Shown one piece after another: positions 1-8,882 of a stretch of DNA of 64,000 nucleotides. Numbering within the stretch: the stretch's first letter is position 1; the number at the start of each line of letters is the position of its first letter. The translations under genes were made by a program, and so were the position numbers. The notes under the pieces were generated by a model, which had not been told where the DNA came from, searched no databases, and worked only from the letters and a program-made list of their open reading frames with translations. Source of the DNA: Janthinobacterium rivuli (GTDB lineage Bacteria; Pseudomonadota; Gammaproteobacteria; Burkholderiales; Burkholderiaceae_D); assembly GCF_009208735.1 (NCBI RefSeq), contig NZ_WFLJ01000010.1:214929-278928 (forward strand), written 5' to 3'.

Positions 1-71
1 ATCGAGCTAACGGTCGCATGGCACAATGGCTGCGGATTTGACCACCGCAACCCATTCGAACCGGAGACCAC

Positions 72-1358
72 ATGAGAATCGAAACCCTGGCCGTGCACGC
101 CGGCTACACCCCCGACCCGACCACCAAGGCCGCCGCCGTCCCCATCTACCAGACGGTGGCCTACGCCTTCGACAATGCCCAGCATGGCGCCGACCTGTTC
201 GACCTCAAGGTGGCCGGCAATATCTACACGCGCATCATGAATCCCACGCAGGACGTGCTGGAAAAGCGCGTGGCGGCGCTGGAGGGCGGCGTGGCCGCGC
301 TGGCCGTCGCCTCGGGCATGGCGGCAATCACTTACGCGATCCAGACCATCGCCGAAGCGGGAGACAATTTCATCTCCGCCAGCCAGCTGTATGGCGGCAC
401 CTACAACCTGTTTGCCCACACCCTGCCGCAGATCGGCATCGAAGTGCGTTTCGCCGACGCGCGCCAGCCCGAGACCTTCGCCGCGCTGATCGATGCGCGC
501 ACCAAGGCCATCTTTTGCGAATCGATCGGCAACCCGCTCGGCAACGTCACGGATGTGGCCAAGCTGGCCCAGATCGCGCACGCGCACGGCATCCCGCTGA
601 TCGTCGATAACACGGTGCCAAGCCCCTATCTGTTCCGCCCCATCGAGCATGGCGCCGACATCGTCGTCCATTCGCTGACCAAATACCTGGGCGGCCACGG
701 CACCACCGTGGGCGGCGCCATCATCGACAGCGGCAAGTTCCCGTGGGCCGAACACAAGGAGCGCTTCAAGCGCCTGAACGAACCGGACGTGTCGTATCAC
801 GGCGTCGTCTACACGGAAGCGTTCGGCCCCGCCGCCTTCATCGGCCGCGCGCGCGTCGTCCCGCTGCGTAACATGGGCGCGGCCATTTCTCCGCTGAGCG
901 CCTTCCAGCTGATCCAGGGCATCGAGACCCTGGCCCTGCGCATGGACCGCATCTGCGACAACACGCTGGCCCTGGCCAGGCACTTGAAACAGCATCCGAA
1001 AGTCGCATGGGTCAATTACGCGGGCCTGGAAGACCACCCGGACCACGCGCTGGTGAAAAAATACATGCATGGCCGCGCCTCGGGCATCTTGTCGTTTGGC
1101 CTGAAACTGGCCGCCGGCGAAGATCCGCGCGCGGCCGGCGCCCGCGTGCTCGACGCCCTGCAACTGTTCACGCGCCTGGTCAACATCGGCGACGCCAAGT
1201 CGCTGGCCACGCATCCGGCCTCCACCACGCACCGCCAGCTCAATCCAGAGGAACTGGCCAAGGCGGGCGTTTCCGAAGACATGCTGCGCCTGTCCGTGGG
1301 CATCGAGCATATCGACGACTTGCGCGAAGACCTGGAGCAGGCCTTGAACGCCGCCTGA
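72..1358 (+). CDS. metY: O-acetylhomoserine aminocarboxypropyltransferase (sulfhydrylase)
   Basis: A 428-residue fold-type I PLP enzyme of the Cys/Met metabolism family, the usual size for MetY. It should make homocysteine from O-acetylhomoserine and sulfide in the cytoplasm. The PLP lysine lies in VHSLTKYLGGHGTT (K204), and the N-terminal ETLAVHAGYTPDP is typical of the family. A purine-rich stretch precedes the ATG. It stands alone; the following DNA is IS debris. Other members of the family (cystathionine gamma-synthase, methionine gamma-lyase) are usually nearer 390-400 residues, so length supports the sulfhydrylase call. Substrate choice (acetyl or succinyl ester) cannot be read from sequence. 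Confidence 0.88.
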   Translation: MRIETLAVHAGYTPDPTTKAAAVPIYQTVAYAFDNAQHGADLFDLKVAGNIYTRIMNPTQDVLEKRVAALEGGVAALAVASGMAAITYAIQTIAEAGDNFISASQLYGGTYNLFAHTLPQIGIEVRFADARQPETFAALIDARTKAIFCESIGNPLGNVTDVAKLAQIAHAHGIPLIVDNTVPSPYLFRPIEHGADIVVHSLTKYLGGHGTTVGGAIIDSGKFPWAEHKERFKRLNEPDVSYHGVVYTEAFGPAAFIGRARVVPLRNMGAAISPLSAFQLIQGIETLALRMDRICDNTLALARHLKQHPKVAWVNYAGLEDHPDHALVKKYMHGRASGILSFGLKLAAGEDPRAAGARVLDALQLFTRLVNIGDAKSLATHPASTTHRQLNPEELAKAGVSEDMLRLSVGIEHIDDLREDLEQALNAA

Positions 1359-1370
1359 GGCGGCTGGCCC

Positions 1371-1544
1371 ATTATGCCCATCCCGAGCGCTTCGACAGTG
1401 CCAAGCAAGCCGTGGCATTTGCCGGATTCGACCTTCCTGCGCAAAGCGCTGTACATGCCCGCCATGAGGCGCAAGCGGGTGCACGTGGCATTCGGCGTGC
1501 TCAAGTCGGGAAAAATGGTGGATCCGACCTTGCACGCCGCTTGA
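1371..1544 (+). pseudogene. Remnant of an IS110-family transposase C-terminus
   Basis: Two frames together spell parts of the conserved C-terminal half of IS110/IS1111 transposases: ERFDSAKQAVAFAGFD in one frame, then FLRKALYMPAM and VAFGVLKSGKMVDP in the next, ending at TGA 1542-1544. An intact element would be over 300 residues, so nearly all is lost and the frame is broken. No second terminus or target duplication was recognised. The call rests on resemblance to family motifs. Confidence 0.55.
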
Positions 1545-1567
1545 CGGGGATAACGGTATCTAGGCGG

Positions 1568-2560
1568 TTACAGCGGCCGCACGGGAATGCATATCTCGCA
1601 AGACAGTTCGCCGGTGGCCGGATCCATCGCCGTGGCGGCGTAAAAGCGTTCGAAGCACGGACGCTCATCCCACTGCAGGCCGCTGGACGGCAGCCATTCG
1701 CGCATCATGCGCGTCCACGCTTCGGCGATGGCGCTGGACGGTCCCTTGAACTGCGCCACCGCATAGCGCCCGCCAGGCAAGGTGGTGATGCTGGCACGGC
1801 CGCCCGACTGGAAAGCATCGGGCACGGCGACGCAGGCGTCGTAGCGACATTTGTCGGGCGGCGTGATGCTGGGATCGTCATGACCGATACCGTAGCAAAT
1901 GGCGTCGCCCAGGCCGTGCGACTGCATCCACGGTGCGACGGTGTCGCGCCAAAAGGCGCCGATGGCGGGACCGTAGGGGCCGATATGACGTTGGCACGCC
2001 ACGGTGGCGGGTGGCAGGTCGAGGATGGTGACTTGCATGGGACTCTCTCTATCAAGTGGATTGGAGTGCCCATGGTGCTGGAAGTTCGGCCCGTTTTCCT
2101 GACCGGGATTGCGCATGGCCTGATCCGGATTGCTATCTTGCCGGCGCAGGCGCATGGCGGCCAGCATGGCGGCGTTTTTGTCGGCGACGCCGGCGCGCCA
2201 GGCCGTCGGCGTGCAGCCAAATTTCAGCTTGAAGGCGCGCGCAAACGCTTCGCCGGAACCGAAGCCCGTCGCCAGCGCGATATCCAGTATCGTTTCGTCG
2301 GGGCGGCAGGCCAGCCGCAGGGCCGCCGTTTCCAGGCGCCGGCGGCGCGCATAGTCGCCCAGCGTCTCGCCCATCCAGGCGGCGAACACACGGTGAAAGT
2401 GGAAGCGCGAAAAATGCGCGACGTCGGCCAACCGGGTCAGATCCAGCGGCGTGTCCAGGTGGCGGTCGATATGATCGAGCACGGCATTCATGCGTCGCGC
2501 ATATTCGGCGCGAAACAGGCCGGAGGCAGGCTGTTCCGGTGAAGGGGCAGGGTAATTCAT
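1568..2560 (-). CDS. AraC-family regulator with GyrI-like effector domain
   Basis: A 330-residue protein with an N-terminal AraC double helix-turn-helix (about residues 15-115, with RFHFHRVFAAW and ATGFGSGEAFARAFK as the two recognition units). A variable linker is followed by a GyrI/Rob-type small-molecule-binding domain (about 170-330, LPGGRYAVAQFKG). Such proteins usually bind a hydrophobic or cationic compound and activate efflux or detoxification genes; the ligand here is unknown. I chose the ATG at 2560 (MNYPAPSPEQ) because the 28 residues upstream in frame are low-complexity and unlike the family. It has no operon partner, and a 494-bp AT-rich gap lies upstream. Confidence 0.82.
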   Translation of the reverse strand: MNYPAPSPEQPASGLFRAEYARRMNAVLDHIDRHLDTPLDLTRLADVAHFSRFHFHRVFAAWMGETLGDYARRRRLETAALRLACRPDETILDIALATGFGSGEAFARAFKLKFGCTPTAWRAGVADKNAAMLAAMRLRRQDSNPDQAMRNPGQENGPNFQHHGHSNPLDRESPMQVTILDLPPATVACQRHIGPYGPAIGAFWRDTVAPWMQSHGLGDAICYGIGHDDPSITPPDKCRYDACVAVPDAFQSGGRASITTLPGGRYAVAQFKGPSSAIAEAWTRMMREWLPSSGLQWDERPCFERFYAATAMDPATGELSCEICIPVRPL

Positions 2561-3054
2561 GCCGCCGATTATGGCATGAAGCCCCGGCTGAATGGAACGG
2601 CGGCAGTGTCGGCACGGGTCGATGCGCGCATTCGGCCTGGCCACGGGCTATACATCCAGACCCGAAATATTTCCTTAATGCAATTTTCGCTTGGACCACC
2701 TTCGTGGCAAACCTACCCGCCAAGCGAAATCTGTCGCCCCGATTTTTTCGTTCCCCGGATGCCACGCTGGGTCTGACGCCCGGCAAACCAAGCGAGGAAT
2801 TCATAGATACCGAGAAATATTGCCTAGATACACATTGTTTCCGTTGTTTATTGGCAACATTATGTAAAACGCACCCAGAGCGAAGTTGTATAGTTAACTA
2901 AGCCTTATGGAAAAGACTAGCTAAAGTCAATCCATGAGCTTGTCGGCAAAAAAGACGCAACAATAATTTCAGTACCGGACCGTTCAATGACACCGGTGGC
3001 TTGAATTTTGTTGTTTATTAAAAGCAATCAATTGTTTACTAGGGCTCGGAGAAT
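2561..3054. other. Gene-less AT-rich stretch upstream of the TonB receptor
   Basis: These 494 bp are visibly richer in A+T than the flanking genes. They separate the AraC/GyrI regulator from the TonB-dependent receptor and must hold both promoters. A perfect palindrome TAGTTAACTA sits at 2891-2900. The short open frames here have no recognisable protein character. I see no convincing -35/-10 pair or Fur box. Confidence 0.5.
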
Positions 3055-5751
3055 ATGATTTTTCAAGAAAAAAAGAGCGTTCATGCGGTTAAAATCGCAC
3101 TGAGCGTCATGGCAGGAAGCATTCTCATCGCCAGTCAAGTGCAAGCGCAGCAAGCCGACGTCGCCAACGATAAAATGCAGCGCGTCGTCGTCACCGGTTC
3201 CAATATTTCGCGCGTCGACATGGAAGGCCCGACTCCCATCGAGGTCGTCAAGCGCGCCGACATCGCCAAGTCCGGTGCCTCCACCGTGATCGAATTGTTA
3301 AGCAAACTGCCATCGATTTCCGTCTCTCTCGACGGCAACGATAGCGCCACCTTCGCCTCCGGTGCCTCTTCGGCCGCGCTGCGTGGTCTCGACTCCAAGT
3401 ACACGCTGATTTTGTTGAATGGCCGCCGCCTGGCCAACTACGGCTTCGCGATCGGTGCGGAGAATTCCTTCGTTGACTTGAACAGCCTGCCTTTGTCGGC
3501 CATCGAATCGGTGGAAATCCTGCGCGATGGCGCTTCGGCCATTTATGGCTCCGACGCCGTCGCTGGCGTGATCAACTTCAAGACCCGCACCAACTACCAG
3601 GGCATAGAGGGGACCGCCAACATCGGCGCCAACCAGCAGGGCGACGGCCAGACCGGCAACGTCAGCCTGACCTCGGGTTGGGGCGATTTGGAGAAGGATG
3701 GACGCAACCTGCTGTTGACGCTGGACTTGTACCGCCGCAATCCGCTGATGTCGGACAAGCATTCGAATCTGGCCGCGCACGATTTCCGCAAGTTCGGCGG
3801 CTCCGACAACCGCAAGACCAACGAATACATGGGCTGGATCCGCAACCAGAGCAGTGGCGACAAGGGTTATGTGATCCCCGGTTGTCAGGGCACCGTGGGC
3901 GTCTCGAGCACCGGAGACAATGTCTGCTTCACCAATCCCGCTACGCACCTGACGCCAAAGCAGGAGCGCGCCGGTATTTCTTCCATTTTCACGCAGCGCC
4001 TCAACAGCAGCGACGAATTGTTCCTGGAAGCCGCTTACACCCAGAACTCGTCTACCTTTATCGGCAATTCCCCCAACTTTAGCAGCGCCAACTACAAGAC
4101 GGCCGGTTCGACCAACCCAGGTCTGGCGACGCTGCCGGACGGCAGCGATGGCAGCGTGAACGGCTTCATGCCTGGCGATCTGGTGCAGGTTTTCCGCAGC
4201 GTCTACGAGGCCGGCAACCGGACCTCGAAGGTCACCAGCAAGACCACGCGCGTGGTCGGCGGCTGGCGCGGTACGCTGGGCAAATGGGATAGCGAAGGCG
4301 CAATCAGCCTGAACCAGAACAAGCTGAGCGACGACGCCGACAAGCAAGCGCTGTTGGACAAGTCGACGGCAGCCTTGCAAGCCGGCTTGCTGGGCAAAGC
4401 GGGTGGCTACGATCCGTTTGTCTTGAATAATCCGGAAAGCGCCTACTTGCCTTTCCTGACAACAACTTCGCACCGCTCAACCTCCAAGCTGAGCAGCGCC
4501 GAATGGAAGATGAGCACGCCTGAATTGTTCACGCTGGGCGGCGAATCCGTTGGCTTCGCCTGGGGCCTGCAGGGCAGCCACGAGTCGATCGACGACGTTG
4601 CCGACCCACAGATGAAAGCGGGCAACATCGTCAACTTCGGCGCGACCAGCAGCAAGGCCAGCCGTACGGTGTATTCCATGTACGGAGAATTAAACGTACC
4701 GATCGCTAAGCAGATTGAAATGCAATTGGCGCTGCGCGGCGACCATTACAGCGATTTCGGCAATTCCTACAACCCGAAAGTGGCGCTCGCATGGCGTCCT
4801 AACCAGCAAGTGATGTTGCGCGGTTCGGCCACGACCTCGTTCAAGGCGCCGACGCTGCCGGAGATCGCTTCGACCACCACCGCCTACGCCACCGTGGCCG
4901 ACTGGGCGCGTTGCGGGCCGTTGGGTTACACGGGCGTGCAATGCTCCTACGGTCCCAAGGTTTACCTGTCCGGCAATCCTGATCTGAAGGCGGAAAAGGC
5001 GAAGAACTTCTCCTTGGGTATCGTCTTGCAGCCGATCAAGGACCTGTCCGCATCGCTGGATTGGTATAGCGTGCGTCAAAAGGACACCATCCAGACGCTC
5101 GATGCGCAGTACGTGCTGGATCATGAAGACACGATTCCCGGCTTCGCTGAACTGATCGGCCGCGATCCGCGCAATCCCGTGCTGGAAGCGGCTAATCCCG
5201 GTTTGAACAAAGGCCGTATCAAGGACATGAAACTGCCGTTCCAAAACGTTGGCAAGACGAATGTCGCAGGCCTGGATCTGGATGTGAAGTACTCATTCAA
5301 AGTGGGTGAATACGGCACGTTGAAATTGCGCGAGTCCAATAGCTACAATTTGAAGTACGAGCAAAGCATCTCGCCGGGCAGCGAGCCGACCGACCGTCGG
5401 GACGGCATTTACCATCCAAAATGGTCGAACACGCTGCGTATCGGCTTCGAGCGTAACGACAGCGAAGTGGCCCTGACCGCCCGTACCCGCTCCAGCACGA
5501 AGAATATTGACGATCCGACGAAACTGCAGGACGCCGCCATTACCAACAAGCGTATTGGCGCGTACACGGCGTGGGACATGAATGTCCACTTCAAGCCGGT
5601 CAAAGACCTGGATGTGAGTTTCGGCGTCAACAATATGTTCGATAAAGGTACCGTGTACTCGAACAGTGCGTATGTCGATAACTATGTCAATGCGATGAAC
5701 GATATCGTCGGCCGCTATATTTACTTGAACGCACGCTACAAGTTTAAATAA
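3055..5751 (+). CDS. TonB-dependent outer-membrane receptor
   Basis: An 898-residue outer-membrane active transporter. It has a signal peptide (cleavage near QVQAQQADV, about residue 32) and a plug domain at about 45-170 with VVVTGSNISR, LRGLDSKYTLILLNGRRL and the ILRDGASAIYGSDAVAGVIN block. A 22-strand barrel follows, ending in an aromatic/basic YLNARYKFK. The family imports siderophores, vitamin B12, carbohydrates or peptides using the ExbBD-TonB system. The long barrel and lack of Fe-responsive signals leave the substrate open. GGAG lies just before the ATG. Its G+C content looks lower than that of its neighbours. No periplasmic partner is encoded beside it. Confidence 0.9.
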   Translation: MIFQEKKSVHAVKIALSVMAGSILIASQVQAQQADVANDKMQRVVVTGSNISRVDMEGPTPIEVVKRADIAKSGASTVIELLSKLPSISVSLDGNDSATFASGASSAALRGLDSKYTLILLNGRRLANYGFAIGAENSFVDLNSLPLSAIESVEILRDGASAIYGSDAVAGVINFKTRTNYQGIEGTANIGANQQGDGQTGNVSLTSGWGDLEKDGRNLLLTLDLYRRNPLMSDKHSNLAAHDFRKFGGSDNRKTNEYMGWIRNQSSGDKGYVIPGCQGTVGVSSTGDNVCFTNPATHLTPKQERAGISSIFTQRLNSSDELFLEAAYTQNSSTFIGNSPNFSSANYKTAGSTNPGLATLPDGSDGSVNGFMPGDLVQVFRSVYEAGNRTSKVTSKTTRVVGGWRGTLGKWDSEGAISLNQNKLSDDADKQALLDKSTAALQAGLLGKAGGYDPFVLNNPESAYLPFLTTTSHRSTSKLSSAEWKMSTPELFTLGGESVGFAWGLQGSHESIDDVADPQMKAGNIVNFGATSSKASRTVYSMYGELNVPIAKQIEMQLALRGDHYSDFGNSYNPKVALAWRPNQQVMLRGSATTSFKAPTLPEIASTTTAYATVADWARCGPLGYTGVQCSYGPKVYLSGNPDLKAEKAKNFSLGIVLQPIKDLSASLDWYSVRQKDTIQTLDAQYVLDHEDTIPGFAELIGRDPRNPVLEAANPGLNKGRIKDMKLPFQNVGKTNVAGLDLDVKYSFKVGEYGTLKLRESNSYNLKYEQSISPGSEPTDRRDGIYHPKWSNTLRIGFERNDSEVALTARTRSSTKNIDDPTKLQDAAITNKRIGAYTAWDMNVHFKPVKDLDVSFGVNNMFDKGTVYSNSAYVDNYVNAMNDIVGRYIYLNARYKFK

Positions 5752-5812
5752 TCGCTGATTTCACATGGCAGTCCCCGCACTGCCATCGCTGACCATCCTC
5801 GCCAGCGCGCCA

Positions 5813-5847
5813 ATGCCGTTCAGTTAAGACTGGACGGCATTTCTTTT
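5813..5847 (+). terminator. Rho-independent terminator after the TonB receptor
   Basis: On the plus strand ATGCCGTTCAG (5813-5823) pairs with CTGGACGGCAT (5830-5840) through one U-G wobble. The loop is 6 nt and TTCTTTT follows. On the minus strand the wobble becomes an A-C mismatch, so the structure favours plus-strand termination. It overlaps the stop codon of the convergent gene. Confidence 0.55.
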
Positions 5848-6915
5848 GTCTGCCACCTGGCCAGCACCCTGCATGGTCAGGAAGCGCGGCGCCAGCACTT
5901 GCGCCACCTGCCTGACCCTGTCAGTCACCGCCCCTGACACATGGACAAAGGCGATCCCCCGCCGCGCCAGTTCGTCCCTGTACCACGCATGCTGGCGCGC
6001 GCGGAAGTCCTCGTCGCGGCGCGTGCCGTCCTGGATGAAGGGGAAATCGGGGGCGCACAGCAGCACCAGGTCGTAGCGGTGTTCGGCCAGCCGCGCCAGC
6101 TCCGGCTCCGCCTTGCCGAACATCTCGACGCAGTAGAAATACGTCGTCATGGGCGAGGTATCGCAAAACAGCCAGCGCCGCGCCTGTGCGGCAGCGGCAG
6201 CTTCACGCTTGAGCTGCTCCCGGCCGATCTTCAGCAGATCATCATAAGCCAGCACGCCATCCTGGCTTTCCCACAGTTCGCGGCCATATTCGGCCACCCA
6301 TTCCGTCTCGAAATGGCGCGCCAGCGCCTGCGTCAAGGTCGTCTTGCCGCTCGATTCGCCACCGAGCACGCACACGCGCATGACGAAATCGGCGCGCACA
6401 ATGGGCGACAGGAAGGCGCTGTGCGCCTGCGGGTCTTGCCTTACCCGCGTTCCGGAAACGGGCACCAGCGCTCTCGCCTGGTCCACGCTCGCGTGCGCCA
6501 CCGGCCCGCGCGCGTAATGGCGTTGCAGCACCTGGGCAAAGCCGGGGCCGTAGTCTTCGCTGGTGAACACGGCATCGACGGGCAGCGCCAGCACCGTCCA
6601 GCACAGCCAGCCCATGAAATGACGATGGACGTCGCCATCGTCATCGTTGTGCGGCAAAATCCGCGCCGGCATGCCGCGCGCCGCGCACAGGGCGGCCAGG
6701 CGCGCATCGTCCAGCACCACGATCGAAGCCTGGGGAAATTGCGCGCGCAGCCACCGTTCCCGGCGCGCCGGCTCATAGCCGGGAAATTCGGGCTTGGTGT
6801 AGCTGACCAGCAGCAGTTCTTCGCAAGCGTCTTGCGCACGCTTGATCAACAATTCATGGCCCCGGTGCAGCGGGCAAAATTTACCGACCACGAGGCCGCG
6901 TTTATAAAGGTTCAT
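5824..6915 (-). CDS. NadR-like NMN adenylyltransferase / ribosylnicotinamide kinase
   Basis: A 363-residue bifunctional NAD-salvage protein without the N-terminal HTH of enterobacterial NadR. Residues 1-165 form a nucleotidylyltransferase fold (GKFCPLHRGH, the HxGH site, and PVSGTRVR). The C-terminal half is a P-loop kinase (GGESSGKTT, then LFCDTSP). Expected reactions are NMN + ATP to NAD and phosphorylation of nicotinamide riboside. The start at 6915 overlaps the stop of the upstream PaaK-like gene by ATGA; the longer in-frame extension belongs to that gene. It is the last gene of a seven-gene operon headed by a MoxR ATPase, an unexpected setting for NAD salvage. No PnuC transporter is nearby. 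Confidence 0.82.
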   Translation of the reverse strand: MNLYKRGLVVGKFCPLHRGHELLIKRAQDACEELLLVSYTKPEFPGYEPARRERWLRAQFPQASIVVLDDARLAALCAARGMPARILPHNDDDGDVHRHFMGWLCWTVLALPVDAVFTSEDYGPGFAQVLQRHYARGPVAHASVDQARALVPVSGTRVRQDPQAHSAFLSPIVRADFVMRVCVLGGESSGKTTLTQALARHFETEWVAEYGRELWESQDGVLAYDDLLKIGREQLKREAAAAAQARRWLFCDTSPMTTYFYCVEMFGKAEPELARLAEHRYDLVLLCAPDFPFIQDGTRRDEDFRARQHAWYRDELARRGIAFVHVSGAVTDRVRQVAQVLAPRFLTMQGAGQVADKRNAVQS

Positions 6916-8291
6916 GCCACTGCTTCCCGCAAATCCGAGGTGTATTGAATGATCTTGTCTTCCGCCAGCAAGGTCTCGACCGTGATGGCGCCGAAAAAAG
7001 GCGCGAGCAAGGCGCGCGCCCGGTCCGCCTGCGGCATGGCGTTCGGCGCCAGGCGCAGCGCGATGGCGCCATCGCCATGCTGGTGCACGCCGAACAGGGC
7101 GATGGCCAGCGGTTTCAAGGCGTGCGTGATGTCGATATTGTTGATCCACTCGCCGTTCATCGTCCTGTAGCGCAGCGGACTGCGCCCGGCCAGCCCCACC
7201 AGCACGGGGCCATGCGGGCCATGCGCCAGCGACGCGTAATCGCCCGTGCGGTAGCGCACCAGGGGCAGGCAAAAGTTAAAACCGCCCGTCACCGTGATTT
7301 CGCCGCGCACCCCATCGGCCACGGGCTGGCCGCGGCTATCGAGGATTTCCACGTACAGCCGATGCTGCAGCAGCACGTGGCCGCCCGCCTGCTCATCGAA
7401 GACGGCCACCGGCCCCACCTCATTGAGCGAATAGATGTCGAGCACGGGACAGCCGAAACGCGCTTCCAGGCGCGCGCGCATGCCGGGCAACAGCATCATC
7501 GAGACGGACATCAGCGCGGACGGCTTGTGCGTCATCGGCAGAGTCAGCAACTCGGCAAACGAGATGGGATCGCCCGCGATCAGTTCGGGCGCCATGGCGT
7601 CGAGGTAGCGCGCGCGGTCGTCCGGGTGGCGCCAGTCGTCCGGGTGCAGGTTGATCTTCGCCAGGCCCGATTCGTTCATCGTGGGGGTGACGGAAACGTA
7701 GGTAAAGCAGCGGCGCTGGTGCCCCAGCAGCATCACGCCCACCTGCCCCGCGCCATGGCGCAGGGTCACGCCGAAGCGGCGCAGCGCGCGCTTGTGGAAG
7801 GCCAGGTAGCGCCCCGCCACCAGCGGGTGCGAGGCGATCAGCAAAGGGTGGCCCGTGGTGCCCGTGGTCTGGAAATTGATCATGCGCGCCAGATCCGCAT
7901 CGTCGGGCACGAAGGCGGCGATGTCGTGCGCCAGCTCGGCGCGGCTGATGGGTGCCACGTCCGCCAGGCGGGCGGGCGGTGAACCGCAGGCGCGGTAATG
8001 CGGCACCGTGGCGTAGACCGTCTGGAGAAAATCCGCCAGCCAGGGCGGCGGCGCGGCATCGCTCCAGCCGATCGCCGCCGCCATGACTTCCTGCTCATAC
8101 GCGCGCAAGGCCGCCACTTCCCCGGCCAGCAGCTTGTTGCCGCTGCGGTTGCGGTATACGGGGGCGCAAGGGTGGCTGCGCAAGTGCTCCAGCATGCGGC
8201 TGCCCGTTTGCGTCAGGGTGGGACAGTAGTCGCGGTCCGATTCCCAGGCGCCGCCAGGCAGATTGACGTCAGGCTTGCCAGCGAGCGTCAT
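6912..8291 (-). CDS. PaaK/CapK-like adenylate-forming enzyme
   Basis: A 459-residue member of the ANL (acyl-AMP-forming) superfamily nearest to phenylacetate-CoA ligase and CapK-type proteins. Visible core motifs are the phosphate-binding loop FQTTGTTGHPLL, DIYSLNEVGPVA in the A5 position and the RYRTGDYA hinge. It should activate a carboxylate as an acyl-adenylate; substrate and final acceptor (CoA or other) are unknown. The start is at 8291, where ATGA overlaps the stop of the preceding gene; the longer in-frame extension is antisense-like filler. It lies between a small unknown protein and the NadR-like gene, with no carrier protein or thioesterase. Confident on superfamily, not on reaction. 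Confidence 0.75.
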   Translation of the reverse strand: MTLAGKPDVNLPGGAWESDRDYCPTLTQTGSRMLEHLRSHPCAPVYRNRSGNKLLAGEVAALRAYEQEVMAAAIGWSDAAPPPWLADFLQTVYATVPHYRACGSPPARLADVAPISRAELAHDIAAFVPDDADLARMINFQTTGTTGHPLLIASHPLVAGRYLAFHKRALRRFGVTLRHGAGQVGVMLLGHQRRCFTYVSVTPTMNESGLAKINLHPDDWRHPDDRARYLDAMAPELIAGDPISFAELLTLPMTHKPSALMSVSMMLLPGMRARLEARFGCPVLDIYSLNEVGPVAVFDEQAGGHVLLQHRLYVEILDSRGQPVADGVRGEITVTGGFNFCLPLVRYRTGDYASLAHGPHGPVLVGLAGRSPLRYRTMNGEWINNIDITHALKPLAIALFGVHQHGDGAIALRLAPNAMPQADRARALLAPFFGAITVETLLAEDKIIQYTSDLREAVA

Positions 8292-8881
8292 TCGCGCGAC
8301 CACTTGTCGGCCGATTCCTCGGCCGCCTTCTTCGCCAGCGCCTCGCGGATTTCCCGCGCGCGCTGCTCGGCCAGGCGGCTCGCTTCGAGCAGGCGGCGCC
8401 GTTCCGTGCCGCTGATGGCGGACAGCCTGTCCGTGGCCTGCGCCACGCTTTCGTCCTGCGGCCGGAATCCCAGCCTTGCCAGCACGATGCGCGCCAGTTC
8501 CTCGCGCCGCTCGGGGTCTTGCGTGAACTGGTGGGCGGGCGTGGCGGCAGCCAGTTCGCGTGCCGCCTCGCCCAGCACCTGCAGCAAGGCTGCTTGCGGC
8601 AGCTGCTGCCCGATGAACCAGTCGTCGGCCAGCAGCCAGCACAGGATCATGGCCAGCGCCAGCCGGTTGCGGTCGGCCTTCACCTGCGCGCCAACAAACC
8701 CCTGCAAGGACGCGGCCGGCGCGCGCGCGCCATGCAGCAGCAAAATGTCGTTGACCAGCGCGGCAACCGCCACGGCCTGCGCGTTGGCGACGCCGGCGAT
8801 GCGCGGCTCGGCGAGGAATTCGACGGGCGTGTCGGCCAGGCGGTGGGTTAATCGTTCGAGGTGGGGACCGGGAGTGTGCAT
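8288..8881 (-). CDS. Conserved operon protein of unknown function (197 aa)
   Basis: I do not recognise this family. The protein is mostly helical by composition, with a basic, charged C-terminus (RLLEASRLAEQRAREIREAL) that could form a coiled coil from about residue 150. No signal peptide or membrane segment is visible. The start at 8881 (MHTPGPHLERL) lies immediately after the stop of the vWA gene; a 14-residue upstream extension is possible but would overlap that gene. Its 3' end overlaps the PaaK-like gene by ATGA, so it is translated as part of the MoxR-vWA operon. A role as adaptor or substrate of the AAA+ complex is conjecture. Confidence 0.7.
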   Translation of the reverse strand: MHTPGPHLERLTHRLADTPVEFLAEPRIAGVANAQAVAVAALVNDILLLHGARAPAASLQGFVGAQVKADRNRLALAMILCWLLADDWFIGQQLPQAALLQVLGEAARELAAATPAHQFTQDPERREELARIVLARLGFRPQDESVAQATDRLSAISGTERRRLLEASRLAEQRAREIREALAKKAAEESADKWSRE

Positions 8882-8882
8882 A

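Noticed and set aside
1007..2542. 511-codon plus-strand open frame
   Set aside because: It overlaps metY and lies antisense to the AraC/GyrI gene; the translation is Arg/Gly/His-rich filler typical of GC-rich antisense frames.
2539..2901. 120-codon frame before the TonB receptor
   Set aside because: No ribosome site, no domain pattern; it spans the promoter region.
5765..5786. Hairpin ATGGCAGT/ACTGCCAT after the TonB receptor
   Set aside because: No T-tract; the following stem at 5813 is a better terminator.
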